From Sordaria brevicollis (lineage: Eukaryota > Ascomycota > Sordariomycetes > Sordariales > Sordariaceae): a DNA stretch of 64,000 nucleotides. The notes under the pieces are model-generated. The model ran no database searches. It was not told the origin of the DNA and saw only the letters and a program-made list of their open reading frames with translations. Position numbers and translations under genes: made by a program. The stretch spans positions 806,001 through 870,000 of the forward strand of contig JAUTDP010000011.1 in NCBI GenBank assembly GCA_033439795.1. The letters run 5' to 3'. Of the stretch, positions 62,400-64,000 are shown piece by piece. Each line of letters begins with the position of its first letter. Position 1 is the first letter of the stretch.

Positions 62400-64000
62400 T
62401 CAACATATTGTGACAGTCTCTTCAGCCTCTGTGCCGTGGAAGAAGACTGATTGCGGATTGCGTTCAGCTCGGTGAGCAATCCAAGCACCCACTCGTTTGT
62501 ACATTGTTCCAGACGTCCCACTCGTCGCCGACTGACAACGCTCAGGCATCAGCACTAGTCCGACATGCTGAAAAGATAGCTCATATTCCTCCCATGTGAC
62601 CACCAGGAGAAGCAGCACAGGCTCGCCGGCCTCCGGGACTTCATCCCATTTCACCCGGACCGAGTCCCCAAACCCATATCTGTCATCCAGCTGCACTCGG
62701 CGCTCCCACTCAGGTTGGAAACAGCCTAGGTCACTGCCGACAAAGCCTCTCCTGACTGGACCCTTCAAAGTAATCGTCATCCCTGGCTCCCCTGCAGCGA
62801 CACTCCCAATGCGATGTTTTGACAAGGTCGAAGGACAGAAATAGTTCACAACCCGTGACATGTACGTGACGGTACTGTTCTCGAACGAGTGCCAGTTGAA
62901 CATGACGCTGATCAGGAAAGACTTCCTCCCTTCTTTAGCAGCCCACGACCAAGACGGTGCTTGTATCCCGGAGTCCATCCGACGCACGTCATCCGCGGTG
63001 AAACACCATAGCAGGTCCAAGGGCCAGAACTCCTTCCAGGTCCCTGCTAGATACGTCCAGTCACGGCTGTTCTCGATGGCACCGGCTATTCCTGCGAGAG
63101 CCATCAGTCTGTCTGTGGTCCTCGTCAAATTGGCAAAACTGTAATCGGACACGATGCGATACCAACAGAGATACAACCGGAGGATGCTAGGCTCCACGGT
63201 TTTTACCTTGTGGGGTGGCACCCAACCGAGCTCTAGCCCCCGAGAAGGGGCCTTCATATCGCCAGCGGCGTGTTCAAGGTTGCATAGCTCCTGAAACCTA
63301 GCCTTCTGAGAAACCCAAGGTGCGTTTTCGCTAACGAGGTCCTTCATCCAACGCTTTGGAGGGCTCGACTCCTTGACAACGTGACGACAGCACTCCCAAA
63401 AGACCTCATCAGCGCCAAAGTAGACGACCCGGGCGGACAACAATCTCTCCTGCACGCACCATCCTCGGGCAAGCAGAGGTGTCGTGTCTCGGTCTACGAG
63501 CCTTACCGATGGCGGCCACTCGTCCTTGAACACGTAAGCACAAGCGTCATCCGATACTTGGGAATCTTGCCTAATGCGACAAGGAAACAGTTGCAACGGA
63601 TCCCGGGAGGCAAAACAGCCATCAATACCAAGACCACCACAAGCGGATATGTTGCAGGATGAATGTCCGTAGACATCGCTCATGGTAAGTGCTTCTTTCT
63701 CCCAGTCTTCTTCCGAGTCCTGGATGATGCACAATGAGTCGATCCAGATGTATTGAAAACCAAGCTCTCGAGTGATGAGAAGGGCGTCGCGGAACGTCTG
63801 GGATAATTCTTCAAGTGGGATCCCCTGCTGGAGAAATCTTTCCATGTTCGCAATGGTTAGCATGGCGGACTTGCCAGTTACTGCCCACGAGTGACTGAGG
63901 GTGAGATATCTGAACTCCACCCCAGGCGCAGATGAACGAGGAAGCACAAGGCGTGGGGCAAGTTGTCCATCCGCGTCTTCCTCCACCGATATGAGACGGG
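62400..64000 (-). CDS. HET-domain protein, N terminus beyond the window
   Basis: The minus-strand frame runs off the window end, so the true start lies outside; 533 codons plus the stop are present. The heterokaryon-incompatibility (HET) domain lies at the start: R-Y-L-T-L-S-H-S-W, then L-P-type loop P-L-E-E-L-S-Q-T-F-R-D-A, the core Y-I-W-I-D-S-L-C-I-I-Q-D, and M-S-D-V-Y-G-H-S-S-C-N-I-S-A. G-W-C-V-Q-E-R-L-L-S-A-R-V-V-Y-F follows, as in many HET proteins. The remaining 350 residues include P-S-W-S-W-A but no NACHT or repeat domain. Such proteins trigger cell death on fusion of unlike hyphae or act in related immune-like recognition; many paralogues exist and specificity cannot be predicted. 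No internal intron is needed over the stretch seen. Confidence 0.9.
   Translation of the reverse strand, partial: RLISVEEDADGQLAPRLVLPRSSAPGVEFRYLTLSHSWAVTGKSAMLTIANMERFLQQGIPLEELSQTFRDALLITRELGFQYIWIDSLCIIQDSEEDWEKEALTMSDVYGHSSCNISACGGLGIDGCFASRDPLQLFPCRIRQDSQVSDDACAYVFKDEWPPSVRLVDRDTTPLLARGWCVQERLLSARVVYFGADEVFWECCRHVVKESSPPKRWMKDLVSENAPWVSQKARFQELCNLEHAAGDMKAPSRGLELGWVPPHKVKTVEPSILRLYLCWYRIVSDYSFANLTRTTDRLMALAGIAGAIENSRDWTYLAGTWKEFWPLDLLWCFTADDVRRMDSGIQAPSWSWAAKEGRKSFLISVMFNWHSFENSTVTYMSRVVNYFCPSTLSKHRIGSVAAGEPGMTITLKGPVRRGFVGSDLGCFQPEWERRVQLDDRYGFGDSVRVKWDEVPEAGEPVLLLLVVTWEEYELSFQHVGLVLMPERCQSATSGTSGTMYKRVGAWIAHRAERNPQSVFFHGTEAEETVTIC

Overview
The window looks like nuclear DNA of a filamentous ascomycete of the Neurospora/Sordariales type. 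Recognisable genes have short introns (52-158 nt) with GT..AG ends and mostly a CTAAC-like branch point, starts sit in CAACATGG-like contexts, and about a third of the window (roughly 22.7 kb) is very AT-rich repeat DNA carrying C-to-T and G-to-A changes on both strands. That is the signature of repeat-induced point mutation (RIP). No bacterial, organellar, rRNA, tRNA or CRISPR features were found.

Layout. 1-1283: gene-free flank. 1284-6836: RIP-mutated Ty1/copia LTR retrotransposon (minus strand, 5-bp target duplication). 6837-28700: a gene island with a 397-bp MITE-like element, an F-box/leucine-rich-repeat protein, the V-ATPase subunit a (5 exons), a probable divergent macro-domain protein whose frame breaks in a poly-G tract, TAF13 and the 72-residue secretory protein Ksh1. 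28701-34405: a second RIP-mutated copia element of a sister family. 34406-36899: no gene seen. 36904-48343: a TTAA-flanked, piggyBac-like DNA transposon of the minus strand, split by a 7.8-kb Ty3/gypsy element (38359-46172, own LTRs and 5-bp duplication) and also holding a 1.35-kb fold-back palindrome that is visibly less mutated. 48348-64000: a second gene island with another MITE-like element, a long gene-free stretch, a Sok1/TCP11-domain protein, a Cys-rich hypothetical protein and a HET-domain protein cut by the window end.

The genes do not form a pathway or cluster. They are mainly housekeeping (V-ATPase assembly and acidification, Pol II transcription initiation, early secretion, SCF-type ubiquitin targeting, PKA-linked signalling), with one lineage-variable self/non-self recognition (HET) gene. 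The most unusual material is in the repeats: nested insertion history, RIP borders that fall inside LTRs in mirror image, a fold-back element, two small elements with the same 3-bp flank, and a macro domain that lacks the family's glycine-rich ligand loop. All assignments are from reading the sequence; no database search was run.
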